NCBI GenBank assembly: GCA_029203185.1
Contig: CP119310.1
Location: 620,001-684,000, forward strand
Reading direction: 5' to 3'
From: Candidatus Chryseobacterium colombiense
GTDB lineage: Bacteria > Bacteroidota > Bacteroidia > Flavobacteriales > Weeksellaceae
DNA: 64,000 nucleotides
Position numbers and translations under genes: made by a program. Position 1 is the stretch's first letter, and every line of letters starts with the position of its first letter. Below, in pieces: positions 50,116 to 57,686 of this stretch. Below the pieces are notes generated by a model, which was given only the letters and a program-made list of their open reading frames with translations, did no database searches and was not told where the DNA came from.

Positions 50116-50370
50116 TTGAATGATTTCGGAAAATATTTGAACAAAATAACAGATTATACAGCATGTAATCCGGAAAGAAATTTCCTTATTTCTTACGCTT
50201 ATTTTGTGTATAAATTATGGAATAATTACTGTAATCATTCCATTGATTGTTTGAAATTGAAGAACGGTTTTTATAAAATTGCAGACGATTTAGAAAATAT
50301 AATCATCCATAAGAATATAGAAAATATAAATAATACAGTACATACACAAAGCGAGTATTTTGGTAATTAG
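50116..50370 (+). CDS. Small hypothetical protein (84 aa)
   Basis: An 84-codon frame beginning at TTG, with no ATG near the start. The product has aromatic and helical character (NFLISYAYFVYKLWNNYC, KLKNGFYKIADDLENIIIH) and ends YFGN. No family recognised. The DNA around and after its stop resembles that after the 79-aa gene at 2855, including the terminator. It could be a genuine short gene or the end of a larger lost one. The preceding gap (49831-50115) shows no other gene. Confidence 0.45.
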   Translation: MNDFGKYLNKITDYTACNPERNFLISYAYFVYKLWNNYCNHSIDCLKLKNGFYKIADDLENIIIHKNIENINNTVHTQSEYFGN

Positions 50371-50421
50371 TAACTTCTTAAAATACACACCCGATCTAGG
50401 GATTTTTCATGTTTTTGTGTG

Positions 50422-50447
50422 AACCTCTTTCTTTTGAAGAGGTTTTT
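50422..50447 (+). terminator. Intrinsic terminator
   Basis: AACCTCTT pairs with AAGAGGTT across a loop of about 7 nt and is followed by TTTTTG. It closes the 84-aa gene transcript. Confidence 0.75.
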
Positions 50448-50485
50448 TTGTGTATTAAGATAACGTATCTACAATGCTAATTTAA

Positions 50486-50517
50486 AATCATTCTTAATGG
50501 AAGATTTTATAATTTTG
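50486..50517 (+). promoter_or_regulatory. Promoter of the 125-aa gene: AATCATTCTTAAT ... TAATTTTG
   Basis: AATCATTCTTAAT begins at 50486 and TAATTTTG (TAnnTTTG) at 50510, a 24-bp offset. The same two elements with the same offset stand before the paralogue (54101 and 54125). The -7 box ends 5 nt before the GTG start, which predicts a leaderless mRNA. Confidence 0.65.
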
Positions 50518-50522
50518 ATAGG

Positions 50523-50900
50523 GTGAAAAAGCTGATTCCCATATTGTTGTTATCTTTTTATTTGGTTTCTACAACTGAACTGTATCAGTTTTTCAAAATG
50601 CCGCTTCTTATCGAGCATTATTTGAAACATAAAAATCTGAATCCTGAAATGTCTTTTACTGCTTTTATGAAGACTCATTATGATCATCCTGTGAAAGACA
50701 GCGACTCTGATCAGGATCAGAAATTACCTTTTGTATCGCATACCCATCTTCTTTCGGTAGTTTGTGTTATCAATTCAATTTTAGACTTTCATTGTACGAA
50801 GAAAGGAGGTCATTTTTTTGACGTGGTAGAAACCTTTTATAAAAATATTTTCTATCACAAGGAATTACTTAATTTTATCTGGGAGCCCCCGAAACTTTAG
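50523..50900 (+). CDS. Small exported protein with WEPP-type C-terminus (paralogue 1)
   Basis: The 125-aa protein starts at GTG. It has a leader-like N-terminus (KKLIPILLLSFYLVSTTELYQ), the conserved LIEHYLKHKNLNPEMSFTAFMKTHY block, an acidic DSDSDQDQKLPFVSH segment and a C-terminal IWEPPK. The paralogue at 54137 keeps all four. From memory, similar small proteins (TTE-LHQLLK-P, EHK..., LPFKSH, IWQPPK) are common in flavobacteria next to heavy-metal efflux genes, which fits the ATPase and haem-binding gene here. The acidic/His segment could bind metal. It probably acts in the periplasm; function unknown. Confidence 0.75.
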   Translation: MKKLIPILLLSFYLVSTTELYQFFKMPLLIEHYLKHKNLNPEMSFTAFMKTHYDHPVKDSDSDQDQKLPFVSHTHLLSVVCVINSILDFHCTKKGGHFFDVVETFYKNIFYHKELLNFIWEPPKL

Positions 50901-50916
50901 CCCTCTTAATTTATTT

Positions 50917-50942
50917 TTCCAATCAAGAATGATTGGAAAAAT
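50917..50942 (+). terminator. Hairpin terminator after the 125-aa gene
   Basis: TTTTTCCAATCA pairs with TGATTGGAAAAA around AGAA, a 12-bp perfect stem with T-rich flank. It is usable on both strands. Confidence 0.75.
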
Positions 50943-51052
50943 ACGCTGTATCGACCTCTGAATAGATCTGTAATATTGCAGATGTATTAAAATCTTATAT
51001 TCATTAGGTCTCTGTTTCAATCCCAGTTAAAAATTAATCAACAATACAAACA

Positions 51053-51517
51053 ATGAAAACGTCGTCTTTAATAGTAAAAGGAATAGGAGTTATCTTTTTG
51101 TTACTGCTTGTGATTCAGCTTTTTGATACCGAAAAGAATGTCGCGGTTAATGATCCGGAGCAGTCAATTGAAAAGCACTATAAGGTACCTTCTCATATAC
51201 AGGGCTTATTAAAAACAAGCTGTTATGACTGTCATTCTAATAATACGGTATACCCATGGTATAATAATATACAGCCCGTAAAATGGTGGTTGGCAGATCA
51301 CGTCAATTCTGGAAAAAAGCATTTGAATTTTGATGAATTTAATGCCTATCCTAAAGAAAAGAAAATAAAAAAATTAAATGAAATTATCGAAACCGTTAAA
51401 GGCGGAGAAATGCCTCTTAGCTCGTATACATTTACCCATCATGATGCAAAGTTATCTTCTGCAGATAAATCGGAAATAGAGAAATGGGCGGTGCAGGTTA
51501 AAAAGCAGATTCAATAA
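51053..51517 (+). CDS. Haem-binding domain protein (haem_bd, c-type CxxCH)
   Basis: A 154-aa protein with an N-terminal membrane anchor or leader (IVKGIGVIFLLLLVIQLF). The haem_bd domain (PF14376) follows: HIQGLLKTSCYDCHSNNTVYPWYNNIQPVKWWLADHVNSGKKHLNFDEF. The C57-Y-D-C60-H61 motif should covalently bind one haem c outside the cytoplasm. Such proteins are common in Bacteroidota and act as small membrane-tethered cytochromes of unknown partner. It precedes the P-type ATPase by 72 bp in the same direction and may be co-transcribed with it. Confidence 0.9.
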   Translation: MKTSSLIVKGIGVIFLLLLVIQLFDTEKNVAVNDPEQSIEKHYKVPSHIQGLLKTSCYDCHSNNTVYPWYNNIQPVKWWLADHVNSGKKHLNFDEFNAYPKEKKIKKLNEIIETVKGGEMPLSSYTFTHHDAKLSSADKSEIEKWAVQVKKQIQ

Positions 51518-51588
51518 AGGAGAAAATAATAAATATTATTCTGTTATGACAAAAACATTCAGTAATTTTAATACTACATCCATTTCAC

Positions 51589-54096
51589 ATGAATTATAAT
51601 ATACCTGAAGAGCTGAAAGGTCTTACTGAGACCGAGGTAGCAGCTTCCCGAAAAAAATACGGATATAACCGGCTAGAAGCGGTTAAAAAGGAAACATGGG
51701 CAGATATGCTTATTGACATTCTGAAAGAGCCTATGCTTATTTTACTCATATGTGTTTCTCTTATCTATGTAATTATAGGCGATTATGGAGAGGCATTATT
51801 TATGTTGGTGGCGATAATAGGAGTGACGGCGATCTCTTTTTATCAGGACAACCGAAGTAAAAAGGCCCTGGAAGAGCTCGAAAAACTGAATGAGCCCTTA
51901 AGCAAGGTGATCAGAAATTCAAAGGTTATTCAAATACCAACTTTTGAAATTGCTGTGGGAGACCTCTGCATTACCGAAGAAGGCAATCTGATCAATGCGG
52001 ACGGTACAATCGTACATAGCAATGATTTTTCCGTCAATCAGTCTTCACTTACAGGAGAGAGCTTTTCTGTTTTTAAAGACAGCAAATCAGAAGATAATAA
52101 GGTATACAGCGGAACAATTACGGTTTCCGGACTTGCTGTTTTTGAAGTGGAACAAATAGGAAAAGAAACCAAAGTAGGAAAAATAGGACAATCTATATTG
52201 GGAATAAAAGAAGAAATCTCTCCTTTACAGCTTCAAATCCGGAATTTTGTAAAAGGTATGGCCATTATTGGGCTGGTTATCTTTATGGCGGTATGCATCT
52301 TCAGTTATATTAAAACGGAAGATTTTGTGACGAGTTTGCTGAGCGGTCTCACCTTGGCGATGTCTGTGCTTCCGGAGGAAATTCCTGTGGCTTTTACAAC
52401 CTTTATGGCTTTGGGAGCCTGGAAGCTGATGCGGGAAGGAATTATTATCAAACGAAGCAGCATTGTCGAAACGTTGGGTAGTGTTACAGTAATATGTACA
52501 GATAAAACAGGAACAATTACTGAAAATTCAATGCAGCTAAAGCATCTTTATGACTATAAGTCTGATACGATTTATGAACAGGAGAATTTTAAAACAAAAG
52601 AACTGGATGAGCTTATTGATTATGCGATGTGGAGCAGTGAGCCAGTTCCTTTTGATCCGATGGAAATAACCCTACATAAGATTTATGAGCAGACTCAGGA
52701 ACCTGACAACAGAAAGAATTATCAGTTATTTCACGAATATCCGTTGGAAGGAAAACCTCCTATGATGACTCATCTTTTTGAAAATGAACAAAAAGACAGG
52801 ATTATTGCTGCAAAAGGTGCCCCGGAGGCCATCCTTAATGTTTCTAAGCTTTCAGAAGAGGAAAAGAATAAAATCAGAAATATTGTAAAAGAATTTGGAG
52901 AACAAGGATATCGGGTGCTTGGAGTTACTAAATCTCATTTTGAAGGAAATAATTTCCCTGAAAAGCAGCAGGATTTCAGTTTTGAATTTTTAGGACTGAC
53001 TGTATTTTATGATCCGCCTAAAAAAGAAATAAAAGAAGTATTTAAGCATATTTATGATGCAGGGATTAAGGTAAAAGTAATTACAGGAGACAATGCGGAT
53101 ACCACAAAAGCCATTGCAATACAGGCCGGTATTCTGAATGATGCTCCAGCCGTTAATGGAAGTGAAGTGACCTCAAGTTCAGAAGAAGATTTAATGAAGC
53201 TTTCTGAAAAAACCACCTTATTCACAAGAATGTTTCCTGAAGCTAAGCTTGAAGTGGTGAATGCTCTGAAAGCACAAGGTAATGTAGTGGCTATGTTGGG
53301 AGACGGAGTGAATGACGGACCTGCATTAAAAGCAGCTCATATAGGAGTGGCAATGGGAAATAAAGGAACCGAAATTGCTAAATCGGCCGCAGCTTTGGTG
53401 ATTACAAATGATGATCTTGAAAAGCTGGTAGTTGGAATTGCTGCGGGAAGGAGAATTTATGCCAACATAAAAAAAGCGGTTCAATATATTATTTCTATTC
53501 ATATTCCTATTATTCTTACTGTCTCTTTACCATTATTTTTGGGATGGGTATTTCCTCACATATTTACCCCGGTTCATGTTATTTTCCTTGAGCTGGTAAT
53601 GGGACCTACCTGTTCCATTGTATATGAAAATGAGCCTATTGAAAAAGATGCAATGCGCAGGCCTCCCAGAATGCTTACCGATACATTTCTGAACTGGAGA
53701 GAGCTTATGGTAAGTATTATCCAGGGACTGGTTATCACAGCGGGAATATTATGGATGTATCAATATTCCGTTGATCTGGGAAATGATGAACCCAAGACAA
53801 GATCTTTGGTATTCAGTACTTTGATATTTGCGAATATATTATTGAGTTTAGTAAACCGATCTTTCTATTACAGTATTTTTGAAAGTTTTAAAAACCGTAA
53901 TTTTTTATTGATGGGGATTTCGGTATTGGTTCTTGTACTGTTGTTTATCATTCTGTACATAAAGCCGGTATCTGGATTCTTTAGTGTAACCCCTCTTGCT
54001 GCGAAAGAATTGGGGATAACAGTTCTGGTGGCTGCTGTTTCAGTGTTATGGTTTGAAATATATAAGCTCGTAAAAAGGAATATTGGAAGAAAATAA
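51589..54096 (+). CDS. P-type cation-translocating ATPase (Ca2+/Mg2+-type subfamily)
   Basis: The 835-aa product has all P-type ATPase landmarks: actuator TGES at 155-158, phosphorylation loop D305-KTGTIT, ATP-site KGAPEAI, hinge MLGDGVNDGPALKAAHIG, and cation-site helix M4 with SVLPEEIPVAF (PEEIP at 262-266, where true SERCA pumps have PEGLP). The N-terminal region opens LTETEVAASRKKYGYNRLE as in type II pumps. It lacks the N-terminal CxxC metal domains of CopA/ZntA, so copper or zinc export is unlikely; Ca2+, Mn2+ or another divalent cation is more plausible. It stands between the haem protein and the second WEPP paralogue. Confidence 0.92.
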   Translation: MNYNIPEELKGLTETEVAASRKKYGYNRLEAVKKETWADMLIDILKEPMLILLICVSLIYVIIGDYGEALFMLVAIIGVTAISFYQDNRSKKALEELEKLNEPLSKVIRNSKVIQIPTFEIAVGDLCITEEGNLINADGTIVHSNDFSVNQSSLTGESFSVFKDSKSEDNKVYSGTITVSGLAVFEVEQIGKETKVGKIGQSILGIKEEISPLQLQIRNFVKGMAIIGLVIFMAVCIFSYIKTEDFVTSLLSGLTLAMSVLPEEIPVAFTTFMALGAWKLMREGIIIKRSSIVETLGSVTVICTDKTGTITENSMQLKHLYDYKSDTIYEQENFKTKELDELIDYAMWSSEPVPFDPMEITLHKIYEQTQEPDNRKNYQLFHEYPLEGKPPMMTHLFENEQKDRIIAAKGAPEAILNVSKLSEEEKNKIRNIVKEFGEQGYRVLGVTKSHFEGNNFPEKQQDFSFEFLGLTVFYDPPKKEIKEVFKHIYDAGIKVKVITGDNADTTKAIAIQAGILNDAPAVNGSEVTSSSEEDLMKLSEKTTLFTRMFPEAKLEVVNALKAQGNVVAMLGDGVNDGPALKAAHIGVAMGNKGTEIAKSAAALVITNDDLEKLVVGIAAGRRIYANIKKAVQYIISIHIPIILTVSLPLFLGWVFPHIFTPVHVIFLELVMGPTCSIVYENEPIEKDAMRRPPRMLTDTFLNWRELMVSIIQGLVITAGILWMYQYSVDLGNDEPKTRSLVFSTLIFANILLSLVNRSFYYSIFESFKNRNFLLMGISVLVLVLLFIILYIKPVSGFFSVTPLAAKELGITVLVAAVSVLWFEIYKLVKRNIGRK

Positions 54097-54100
54097 AAAT

Positions 54101-54132
54101 AATCATTCTTAATAAAATATTTTATAATTTTG
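54101..54132 (+). promoter_or_regulatory. Promoter of the 129-aa gene: AATCATTCTTAAT ... TAATTTTG
   Basis: AATCATTCTTAAT begins at 54101, 4 bp after the ATPase stop, and TAATTTTG at 54125, the same 24-bp offset as in the 125-aa gene. The -7 box ends 4 nt before GTG 54137, again predicting a leaderless transcript. Confidence 0.65.
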
Positions 54133-54136
54133 ATTT

Positions 54137-54526
54137 GTGAAAAAATTGATTTCCATACTGTTATTATCGCTGTATCTGATTTCAACAACTGAAGTATATC
54201 AGTTGTTGAAAATTCCGACCTTGATAGAGCATTATTGGGAACATAAAAAGTTGAATCCGGAAATGACTCTTACAGCATTTCTGAAAACCCATTATGAAAA
54301 TCCCGTTAAGGATGGAGATTATGGTAAAGATCAGAAACTGCCGTTTGTGGTTCATTCAGCGCCATTGGCCTTGATATTCACAGTTCATCCCAACTTTTAT
54401 TTTGAAACAAAGTCTGAAAATTACAGGCCATTACAATCCCATAAAATTCCTTCAAAAGATGAAGATTTTTGTTACAAAGGATTTACTGGATCTGTTTGGG
54501 AACCACCAAAAGCTTTATTCATATAA
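54137..54526 (+). CDS. Small exported protein with WEPP-type C-terminus (paralogue 2)
   Basis: The 129-aa product starts at GTG, with leader-like LISILLLSLYLISTTEVYQ, the LIEHYWEHKKLNPEMTLTAFLKTHY block, acidic DGDYGKDQKLPFVVH and C-terminal VWEPPK. It is paralogous to the 125-aa protein at 50523 over its whole length, most strongly in the first 70 residues. Its own promoter copies that of paralogue 1. It separates the ATPase from the thioredoxin/ApbE genes. The duplicate pair with matched promoters suggests that a unit (small protein plus redox/metal module) was duplicated or that both respond to one regulator. Confidence 0.75.
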   Translation: MKKLISILLLSLYLISTTEVYQLLKIPTLIEHYWEHKKLNPEMTLTAFLKTHYENPVKDGDYGKDQKLPFVVHSAPLALIFTVHPNFYFETKSENYRPLQSHKIPSKDEDFCYKGFTGSVWEPPKALFI

Positions 54527-54536
54527 TTCTATTCAA

Positions 54537-54562
54537 ATTTGATTGATCTCCAATCAAAAAAT
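54537..54562 (+). terminator. Hairpin TTTGATTG-atctc-CAATCAAA
   Basis: An 8-bp stem after the 129-aa gene, partly like the one after the 125-aa gene at 50917. The flank is A-rich on this strand, so termination in this direction is uncertain. Confidence 0.45.
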
Positions 54563-54596
54563 CACTATTTTCTAAAATCATTATAAAATTTAAATA

Positions 54597-55040
54597 ATGA
54601 AAACACTATTTTCAGCCATATTAATGGTTGTATTCGCTGTTGGCATTCAGGCGCAGAGCCGTTTAGAAAGTGCCAAAAAACAAGCTTCACAAAATAAAGA
54701 GCTCATCTTACTCAATTTTTCCGGTTCAGATTGGTGTATTCCATGCATCAAACTTCATAAGAATATCATTGAAACTGATGAATTTAAAAAACTGGAAGCC
54801 GAAAATGTTGTTGTTTACATTAATGCAGATTTTCCAAGAAACAAAAAGAATCAGCTTTCTCCGGAACTGAAAAAAGAAAATGCATTGCTTGCTGATCAGT
54901 ATAACCAAAAAGGGTTATTTCCTTATACATTGTTGCTGAATGCTGAAGGTAAAATTCTCAAAAGCTGGGAAGGACTGCCTTCGGAGAATGCATTGGCTTT
55001 TAGCAAAGAGATCAGAAATATTAAAGAAAATCATAAATAA
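54597..55040 (+). CDS. Exported thioredoxin-like protein (CxxC)
   Basis: The 147-aa product has a signal peptide (LFSAILMVVFAVGIQAQ). The thioredoxin fold has the active site C47-I-P-C50 in FSGSDWCIPCIKLHKNI, then VVVYINADFP, the cis-Pro loop FPYTLLLN and EGKILKSWEG. It resembles the DUF255/TlpA-like proteins that keep periplasmic thiols reduced. It stands 5 bp before the ApbE gene. This thioredoxin, ApbE, DUF4266 and DUF3570 order is a recurrent bacterial gene set. It may reduce a Cys of the DUF4266 lipoprotein or of its target. No partner cytochrome biogenesis gene is seen nearby apart from the haem-binding protein. Confidence 0.9.
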   Translation: MKTLFSAILMVVFAVGIQAQSRLESAKKQASQNKELILLNFSGSDWCIPCIKLHKNIIETDEFKKLEAENVVVYINADFPRNKKNQLSPELKKENALLADQYNQKGLFPYTLLLNAEGKILKSWEGLPSENALAFSKEIRNIKENHK

Positions 55041-55045
55041 AAAGT

Positions 55046-55972
55046 ATGTTAAGAGAATTCAAAAGACCTCAAAAGTTAATGGGGAATGCTTTTGAAATTA
55101 CCGTTGTAAGTAATAATGAAAGTTCTGCAAATCAGCATATCGATGCAGCTATTGTCGAAATCCAAAGAATTGAAAGACTTTTGACCACTTTCAGCGATGA
55201 AAGTCAAACCCATTTTATCAATAAAAATGCGGGTATCAAGCCTGTGAAAGTAGATGGGGAAATCTTTGATTTAATTGAAAGAAGTTTAAGAATCAGCAGG
55301 ATAACGGACGGATATTTTGATATTTCCTATGGAGGAATCGACAAAAGTTTTTGGAATTTTGACAAGCAAATGCAGAAGCTTCCTAATCCTGAATTAATTA
55401 AAAAACATCTCAAATTAGTTAATTATCAAAATATTATTCTTGATCGTGAAAATCAAACTGTTTTTCTGAAACAAAAAGGAATGCGAATCGGTTTCGGTGG
55501 AATTGGGAAAGGGTATGCAGCGGAAATGGCAAAAGGGCTTCTTCAAAATAGAGGTGTAGCTTCCGGAATTGTGAATGCTTCGGGTGATTTAACGACTTGG
55601 GGAAATCAGGCAGACGGAAAACCATGGACGGTCGGAATTGCTGATCCGGATAACGCCGGACAGCCATTTTCTTATATGAATATTACAGATATGGCGGTGG
55701 CAACTTCCGGAAATTATGAAAAATTCGTCATCATTAACGGTAAAAAATATTCTCATACCATTAATCCTAAAACGGGAATGCCTGTTTCAGGTGTGAAAAG
55801 TGTTACGATTTTTTGTCCCAATGCAGAAATTGCTGATGCAATGGCAACTCCTGTAAGTATTATGGGAATTGATTCGGCTCTCAATATGATCAATCAGATC
55901 AATCATCTGGAATGCATCATTATTGATGATCAGGACAATATATATTCTTCTCAAAACATTAATTTAAAATGA
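55046..55972 (+). CDS. apbE: ApbE-family FAD:protein FMN transferase
   Basis: A 308-aa enzyme of the ApbE family: the N-terminal LMGNAFEITVV strand, FGGIGKGYAAEMAKGLL, the NASGDLTTWG flavin site, and the Mg2+/catalytic region HTINPKTGMPVSGVKSVTIFCPNAEIADAMATPVSIMG. It transfers FMN from FAD to a Ser/Thr of a partner protein. No signal peptide or lipobox is visible, which is notable because characterised ApbE proteins modify exported substrates. Only 5 bp separate it from the thioredoxin gene. An obvious flavinylation target (S/T-G-A-T/S motif) is not found in the neighbours; see the findings. Confidence 0.93.
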   Translation: MLREFKRPQKLMGNAFEITVVSNNESSANQHIDAAIVEIQRIERLLTTFSDESQTHFINKNAGIKPVKVDGEIFDLIERSLRISRITDGYFDISYGGIDKSFWNFDKQMQKLPNPELIKKHLKLVNYQNIILDRENQTVFLKQKGMRIGFGGIGKGYAAEMAKGLLQNRGVASGIVNASGDLTTWGNQADGKPWTVGIADPDNAGQPFSYMNITDMAVATSGNYEKFVIINGKKYSHTINPKTGMPVSGVKSVTIFCPNAEIADAMATPVSIMGIDSALNMINQINHLECIIIDDQDNIYSSQNINLK

Positions 55973-56065
55973 AATGCTTTGTCATTCTGAACGAAATATA
56001 ATGGAGTGAAGAATCTCCATATGAATTTCAGTATTGGAAATAAGCATTCTAAAAACAAATTTAAA

Positions 56066-56287
56066 ATGAAAAACCTTATAAAAATATCAGCTTGCTTACT
56101 GATCACAGTTGCTTCAGTACAGTCTTGCACAACTGTAAAAGAGTACGAAAAAAACAAATTAAATGACGCTGAAATGGTTCTTGGAAACAGAACAATTGAA
56201 AAAACAGAACTCAGCTTTCAATCCTACAGAGAAGGATCTTCTGGCGCAAACGCAGGAAAAGTAGGAGGCGGGTGCGGCTGTAATTAA
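56066..56287 (+). CDS. DUF4266 small lipoprotein
   Basis: With ATG 56066 (73 aa) the product has a lipoprotein leader (KISACLLITVASVQSC, lipid-attachment Cys ~21). A short mature domain follows (LNDAEMVLGNRTIEKTEL, FQSYREGSSGANAGKVG) and ends in GGGCGCN. This Gly/Cys tail is the hallmark of DUF4266. The family is always small and its genes are typically next to DUF3570 and ApbE. The gene lies 93 bp after apbE and 25 bp before DUF3570. The two tail cysteines could bind metal or be the thioredoxin's substrate; both ideas are inference. A partial TGTCATTCTGAAC repeat sits just upstream (55980-56026). Confidence 0.87.
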   Translation: MKNLIKISACLLITVASVQSCTTVKEYEKNKLNDAEMVLGNRTIEKTELSFQSYREGSSGANAGKVGGGCGCN

Positions 56288-56312
56288 AAGTAAAATTTAA
56301 GTGTGATTTAAA

Positions 56313-57503
56313 ATGAAAAAAATTATAATAAGCATTTTCGCTCTTTTTGGAATTTTTAATGCAAAAGCCCAGGAAACGCCCAATAGTGAGCAGCCTAAAA
56401 AACTTAGTTTTGATGAAGCCAATTTGGTATCCAGCTATTATAAGCAGAATGGAAATAACTCAGCGGTTACAGGAGGGATAGGAACAGAAAAATTAACGGA
56501 TATTTCCAATACCATTGATGTAACAATGGTGAAATATGATAAAAAAGCCAGAAAGAATAAATTTAATTTCAGCGTGGGTATAGATCATTACACATCTGCT
56601 TCCTCCGACATGATAGATTTAAAAGCCAATTCATCTGCATCACATGCCGACAATCGAATTTACCCGGCTCTTAGCTGGAGTAGGGAAAATGACACGAAAG
56701 GAACTACATTAATGGCCGGAGTTTCATTTTCAACAGAATTTGATTATCAGTCCTATGGCGCCAATATTGGCTTTTCGCAAAAAACAAAAAATAGAATGGG
56801 GGAGTTTACAGCGAAATTTCAGGCGTATCTTGATCAGGTAAAACTGATTGCCCCGATTGAGCTTAGAACAAATGGGAGCACAGGAGGAGAACACGAAAAT
56901 TACGGAACCAGCGGAAGAAATACTTTTGCATTGTCATTATCGTATTCACAAATTATCAATCAGAATTTCCAGGTTGAATTTTTGGCAGATGGTGTTCAGC
57001 AGACGGGATATTTAAGTTTGCCTTTCCATCGCGTTTATTTTACGGACAATTCAGTTCATCAGGAAGCTTTGCCGGATAAACGGTTCAAGATTCCTTTGGG
57101 TGTAAGAGCTAATTATTTTCTTGGAGATAAGGTAATTTTTAGAGCTTATTACAGATATTATACTGATGACTGGGGATTAAAGTCGAATACCTTAAGTCTG
57201 GAAACTCCAGTGAAGATTTCACCTTTTGTTTCGGTAAGTCCGTTTTACAGATATTATTCTCAGACAGCGGCTAAATATTTTGCGCCTTATCAGCAGCACA
57301 CGGCTTTTGATGATTTCTATACGAGTAATTATGATCTTTCAAAATTCAGCAGTAATTTTTACGGAGCTGGAATCAGGATTAGCCCAAAGAATGGTTTGTT
57401 TGGTGTTGAAAGACTGAATATGCTGGAAATAAGATATGGGCATTATACCAAATCTGTAGGAATGAAATCAGACATTATTTCATTAAACTTAAGATTTAAA
57501 TAA
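56313..57503 (+). CDS. DUF3570 outer-membrane protein
   Basis: The 396-aa product has a signal peptide (IIISIFALFGIFNAKAQ). The rest matches DUF3570, with ITxTxxDVT-like DISNTIDVTMVKYDKKARKN, FNFSVGIDHYTSASSDMID, SWSRENDTKGTTL and many alternating aromatic strands (GVRANYFLGDKVIFRAYYRYYTDDWGL). It ends in Phe-Lys after LNLRF, a beta-barrel signature. It presumably lies in the outer membrane next to the DUF4266 lipoprotein. The function of the family is unknown. It is the last gene of the thioredoxin-to-DUF3570 run, and a bidirectional hairpin follows 130 bp later. Confidence 0.9.
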   Translation: MKKIIISIFALFGIFNAKAQETPNSEQPKKLSFDEANLVSSYYKQNGNNSAVTGGIGTEKLTDISNTIDVTMVKYDKKARKNKFNFSVGIDHYTSASSDMIDLKANSSASHADNRIYPALSWSRENDTKGTTLMAGVSFSTEFDYQSYGANIGFSQKTKNRMGEFTAKFQAYLDQVKLIAPIELRTNGSTGGEHENYGTSGRNTFALSLSYSQIINQNFQVEFLADGVQQTGYLSLPFHRVYFTDNSVHQEALPDKRFKIPLGVRANYFLGDKVIFRAYYRYYTDDWGLKSNTLSLETPVKISPFVSVSPFYRYYSQTAAKYFAPYQQHTAFDDFYTSNYDLSKFSSNFYGAGIRISPKNGLFGVERLNMLEIRYGHYTKSVGMKSDIISLNLRFK

Positions 57504-57633
57504 GATTTAATGAGTGTTAATTCTAATTGGGTTAAAGGTCATTGATTAAGACTGTTTAATAATCTTTCAATCTGTAATATCAATGTAAAGATCATTAAGA
57601 TGAATAAGAGAATTTTATAAGTAATCAATAAAA

Positions 57634-57659
57634 AATCAGCTCTCATTTGAGAGCTGATT
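57634..57659. terminator. Bidirectional terminator between DUF3570 and the GEVED adhesin
   Basis: AATCAGCTCTC pairs with GAGAGCTGATT around ATTT (11-bp stem). Read leftwards it is followed by TTTTTATTG, so it mainly ends the 57687-62228 transcript, and it can also stop the plus-strand operon. Confidence 0.85.
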
Positions 57660-57686
57660 ACCTTAAATTGAATCAGTTATGATTTG

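Noticed and set aside
56213..56260. S-S-G-A-N in the DUF4266 protein as an established flavinylation site
   Set aside because: The known ApbE target motif ends in Thr or Ser after G-A; Asn cannot accept FMN by the same linkage, so it is kept only as a hypothesis.
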